Part shown: piece by piece, positions 62,404 to 64,000 of the stretch
Layout: each line of letters starts with the position of its first letter
Numbering within the stretch: position 1 is the stretch's first letter
Source of the DNA: Bifidobacterium margollesii
Lineage (GTDB): Bacteria; Actinomycetota; Actinomycetes; Actinomycetales; Bifidobacteriaceae
NCBI RefSeq assembly: GCF_002860355.1
Contig: NZ_NMWU01000035.1
Location: forward strand, 28,921-92,920
DNA: 64,000 nt
Direction: 5' to 3'
Translations under genes and position numbers: made by a program
The notes under the pieces: generated by a model
What the model was told of the DNA's origin: nothing
Databases searched by the model: none
The model's input: the letters and a program-made list of their open reading frames with translations, nothing else

Positions 62404-63033
62404 TCACATTGGCTTGAGAACGATGCGTTTCCGATGCACTTCATGGACGGGATCGACATAGGTGCCGTCCGTCCGTTTGGCACCCCAATGCACGCACGAA
62501 CCGTCACAGTGATCCGAATGCCCCGAAACATGGGCGAATGACATTCCCCGAGATACCGATGCGCCGACCCCAAGACTCGTTCTGGCGGGCTCATAGGTGG
62601 TGGTCAAACCATGATGATGCCGAATACTGACCACATGCTTGCCTCCCACACCGCCCGCGAATGAAATCGCGCCCGGAGCGGGAGCGACCAGCTGCGTCCC
62701 CTCATCTGCGGCGATATCGACTCCTCGATGACCGGGCAGCCATGGCTTCGCGGGATTATCGAAGGTCTTGGTCAGCGGAGGATCGGCTCCGCCGGACCTC
62801 ACCGGCCATATGAAGGATGCGCGGCATGATCCTGCGACGTCTGCAACCGCGGCCGGAGCGAGCCCTGATTCGGGGACAATCAGTCCCACCCATAAGCCAA
62901 GCACGCTCACCAGTGCCATGGTCGTCGCCACCGAAAGACGTCGTCGATACGAACGTTCGCCTTTACGCCTCATGCTATGGGCATACCGCCGCCTACGGTC
63001 TTTCGCGTATCCGTTTTTACGAGGATTCATCAT
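62404..63033 (-). CDS. M23-family peptidase-like protein, membrane-anchored
   Basis: 209 residues from ATG 63033 (AGGAG 6 nt upstream). Very basic N-terminus (residues 1-32) then one transmembrane helix (TTMALVSVLGLWVGLIVPE) places the domain outside. LytM/M23 motif GHRGVDIAADEGT gives the first His and Asp. The usual C-terminal HxH is here C-x-H (GSCVHWGAKR), a Cys-for-His form frequent in actinobacterial members. It may bind peptidoglycan or cut it; activity is not certain. Confidence 0.75.
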   Translation of the reverse strand: MMNPRKNGYAKDRRRRYAHSMRRKGERSYRRRLSVATTMALVSVLGLWVGLIVPESGLAPAAVADVAGSCRASFIWPVRSGGADPPLTKTFDNPAKPWLPGHRGVDIAADEGTQLVAPAPGAISFAGGVGGKHVVSIRHHHGLTTTYEPARTSLGVGASVSRGMSFAHVSGHSDHCDGSCVHWGAKRTDGTYVDPVHEVHRKRIVLKPM

Positions 63034-63208
63034 GCCGTTCTCCTGTCCCGATTCTTTCGGCGCAGTTGCAGCACGATACTGTTCATGCGCCGTTCACGGT
63101 GATCGGGGGTCTGGCTGGGTTGCCGATCCGCCGGTCTTGGTGTCCATCCAATCTGGTTGTAGAGCGATCTGCCAACTCGACGATGAATTGTGGTCGAATG
63201 TTTGATTG

Positions 63209-63224
63209 CCTTGAAATTTCAAGG
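63209..63224. promoter_or_regulatory. Perfect 16-bp palindrome in the M23-tRNA gap
   Basis: CCTTGAAATTTCAAGG reads the same on both strands; operator candidate for the M23 gene or a chance palindrome. The 313-nt gap 63034-63346 otherwise holds only the tRNA promoter. Confidence 0.4.
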
Positions 63225-63280
63225 ATTGGCGGGCATCTATGAAACGAACGGTATGAGAATCCGTATGCGACACGCCACGG

Positions 63281-63309
63281 TTGCGTTTATGGAATTTGCT
63301 TGCTAATAT
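63281..63309 (+). promoter_or_regulatory. Promoter for tRNA-Asn
   Basis: TTGCGT (63281-63286), 17-nt spacer, TAATAT (63304-63309) with a TG extension at 63301-63302. Predicted transcript start near 63316, about 30 nt before the mature tRNA. Confidence 0.65.
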
Positions 63310-63346
63310 TTAATTTTTGTGAGCTGATGGATTCGGCCTACAGCAT

Positions 63347-63741
<395 letters not shown>

Positions 63742-63778
63742 GTTCGCTCCGTTTCCTTTCATACGCGATTTAGCATTC

Positions 63779-63812
63779 TTAAACGAAGTATATATCCAAA
63801 ATTTGCGTTTAA
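63779..63812. promoter_or_regulatory. Inverted half-sites between divergent HTH genes
   Basis: TTAAACG (63779-63785) and CGTTTAA (63806-63812), 20-nt spacer, in the divergent promoter region. Confidence 0.4.
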
Positions 63813-63824
63813 CAAATCCAATCG

Positions 63825-63841
63825 CTAATCTTCGTGATTAG
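63825..63841. promoter_or_regulatory. 17-bp inverted repeat before the right-hand HTH gene
   Basis: CTAATC-TTCGT-GATTAG, typical operator geometry for Cro/CI repressors. Confidence 0.5.
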
Positions 63842-63865
63842 GAAAAACGAATAAGGAGAGAATTT

Positions 63866-64000
63866 GTGAACAATCCGATAAAAATGTGGCTTTCAGCCAA
63901 CCACATCAGCTATCGACAACTAGCCACGGCAATGGGTCAGTCACCGGCCTCGATCTCATTGAAGGTCAATGGCCAGGTCGGCTGGAATCGCAATGATCTG
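63866..64000 (+). CDS. Cro-like HTH protein (partial, runs off the window)
   Basis: 45 residues visible from GTG 63866 (AAGGAG 7 nt upstream). HTH region ISYRQLATAMGQSPASISLK, then VNGQVGWNRNDL. The K-[MV]-[TN]-G-x-x-G-W-x-x-x-D-L pattern is shared with the divergent repressor, so the two are paralogous. Typical lytic-side partner of a phage switch. Confidence 0.75.
   Translation, partial: MNNPIKMWLSANHISYRQLATAMGQSPASISLKVNGQVGWNRNDL

Overview
The window reads as a chromosomal segment of a Bifidobacterium or very close relative. It is GC-rich and actinobacterial in gene content: SepH, DUF4193, DUF3000, DUF349, the mtrA-mtrB-lpqB operon, and the clpP1-clpP2-clpX order after trigger factor. 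The bifidobacterial diagnosis rests on a fruEKFG-type sugar ABC operon, pyruvate formate-lyase with its activase, and no respiratory genes. The species cannot be fixed by eye.

Layout. 1-725 is the N-terminal part of topoisomerase IV subunit A (minus strand). 827-6547 holds a phosphodiesterase, sepH (minus), DUF4193, dut and rel. 6894-12730 holds an aldo/keto reductase, a DUF349 protein (minus), hisS and aspS. 12903-15519 is a nitrate/sulfonate-type ABC transporter (minus), divergent from a gluABCD-type amino-acid ABC operon at 15754-19225 that is translationally coupled to a UbiE-like methyltransferase. 20103-27913 is rich in phosphate chemistry: a secreted 5'-nucleotidase, a YbaK-like deacylase, PPK2, a DUF3516 helicase and a secreted PAP2 phosphatase. 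27999-33642 is rarA-mtrA-mtrB-lpqB, apparently one operon behind an SOS box. 33948-38712 is fruE-fruK-fruF-fruG, followed by an MHS-type MFS transporter. 40493-46694 carries a threonine-aldolase-like enzyme, a thiol peroxidase, a PP2C-like protein, an SDR, an aminotransferase and a D-2-hydroxyacid dehydrogenase. 46772-49266 is metQ-metN-metI (minus), then a cyclophilin (minus), nadE and a small conserved ORF. 52477-55825 is pflB-pflA. 56006-62322 is DUF3000, rnd, tig, clpP1, clpP2 and clpX. The right end has an M23-like protein (minus), tRNA-Asn, and the first genes of what looks like an integrated element: two divergent Cro/CI-type HTH genes.

The regulatory layer is the most informative part. 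There is a perfect actinobacterial SOS box ahead of rarA-mtrAB-lpqB, two CRP-like sites ahead of pflB, PHO-box-like GTTCACC repeats ahead of the secreted phosphatase genes, several perfect palindromes, and at least six genes whose start codon sits 6-8 nt after a TANNNT -10 box with no Shine-Dalgarno (probable leaderless mRNAs). Most convergent gene pairs are separated by long bidirectional terminator hairpins.

The best candidate for an undescribed system is at 63347-64000. A repressor-like HTH gene reads straight into tRNA-Asn, so its 3' end and stop codon are antisense tRNA sequence, and a second HTH gene diverges from it. This resembles the integration-dependent immunity switch of some mycobacteriophages, but the other end of the element is outside the window.
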